Positions 5,866 through 6,118 of a DNA stretch of 6,118 bases are shown here, piece by piece. The stretch covers positions 1,399-7,516 of the forward strand of contig VBFZ01000094.1 of the NCBI GenBank assembly GCA_005880805.1. Direction: 5' to 3'. The notes under the pieces were generated by a model. The model was given only the letters and a program-made list of their open reading frames with translations, did no database searches and was not told the DNA's origin. Position numbers and translations under genes: made by a program. The DNA comes from Chloroflexota bacterium. GTDB taxonomy: Bacteria > Chloroflexota > Limnocylindria > Limnocylindrales > CSP1-4. Within the stretch, counting starts at the first letter, position 1. Each line of letters opens with the position of its first letter.

Positions 5866-6118
5866 TCACGGCACGGCCTCCTCGCGTAGCGCCAGCGCGG
5901 TCGCCTCGGACCTCGAGCTCACGCCGAGCCGCGCATACATCTCAACCAGCGCCCGGTCGGCGGCTTGGTCGCTCAGCCCGAGCGCGGTCGCGATCTCCCG
6001 GTTCGTCCGCCCGTCCGTCAGGAACCGAAGCAGCTCTTGCTCTTGCGCGGTCAGCGCCGCTAAGTGCGACCCGGGGAGCCCCGGGGCCACCTCGAAGTCG
6101 CCCGCCAACTCGGCTAGC
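5866..6118 (-). CDS. LuxR/GerE-type HTH C-terminal domain protein (5' partial)
   Basis: The frame stays open to the right edge of the window. A TTG at 6108 would give 80 residues, but the gene most likely continues upstream and this is its C-terminus. The visible part is a GerE/LuxR helix-turn-helix: LTAQEQELLRFLTDGRTNREIATALGLS, then YARLGVSSRSEATALAL. The family binds DNA as the output domain of response regulators, quorum sensors or large ATPase regulators; the input domain is out of view. The second half of the HTH is unusual. Where the family has T-V-K-x-H in the recognition helix, this protein has A-A-D-R-A, followed by acidic E56 (TTG numbering). The stop (5866-5868) is 7 bases before GTG 5858 and 16 before ATG 5849 of the ferredoxin-cyclase gene, so the two form an operon and may be translationally coupled. 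Confidence 0.8.
   Translation of the reverse strand, partial: LAELAGDFEVAPGLPGSHLAALTAQEQELLRFLTDGRTNREIATALGLSDQAADRALVEMYARLGVSSRSEATALALREEAVP

Noticed and set aside
6106..6108. TTG 6108 as start of the LuxR-type gene
   Set aside because: The frame continues open to the window edge and stand-alone HTH fragments this short are uncommon, so a 5'-truncated larger gene is more likely.

Overview
The window is GC-rich bacterial DNA, almost completely coding, with five protein genes and no RNA gene, insertion sequence, CRISPR array or prophage signal. The GC-biased third codon positions, a very large cyclase/ATPase/TPR protein, single-cluster ferredoxin and LuxR-type domains suggest a soil- or sediment-type Chloroflexota or Actinomycetota relative. 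That placement is an inference from style, not from a marker gene.

Layout. Bases 1-3768 (+) hold most of a giant class III nucleotide cyclase whose N-terminus lies before the window. It has the same domain order as mammalian soluble adenylyl cyclase (ADCY10): C1, C2, STAND/AAA-type NTPase, then a long helical-repeat tail. Ten bases later, 3779-4720 (+) encodes a class I isoprenoid-synthase-fold protein with DDLMD and NDIEG metal-binding motifs, probably in the same transcript. After 75 bases, 4796-5047 (+) encodes an 83-residue secreted protein with a strong Shine-Dalgarno sequence. A convergent 64-base gap (5048-5111) contains a hairpin. On the minus strand, 5849-5112 encodes a [3Fe-4S]-type ferredoxin fused to a second class III cyclase domain. 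Just upstream of it in the same operon is the C-terminal part of a protein ending in a LuxR-type helix-turn-helix (6118-5866), cut by the window edge.

How the parts may work together. Two unrelated class III cyclases lie within 6 kb, each attached to a possible sensory module: an NTPase/TPR signalling scaffold in one and an iron-sulfur domain in the other. Both show substitutions at positions that normally select the purine base or hold the transition state. They may therefore be unusual cyclases, or regulatory pseudo-cyclases, linked to an isoprenoid product and a small exported protein. Gene identity and domain order are read directly from the sequence. The functional link between the genes is a hypothesis.
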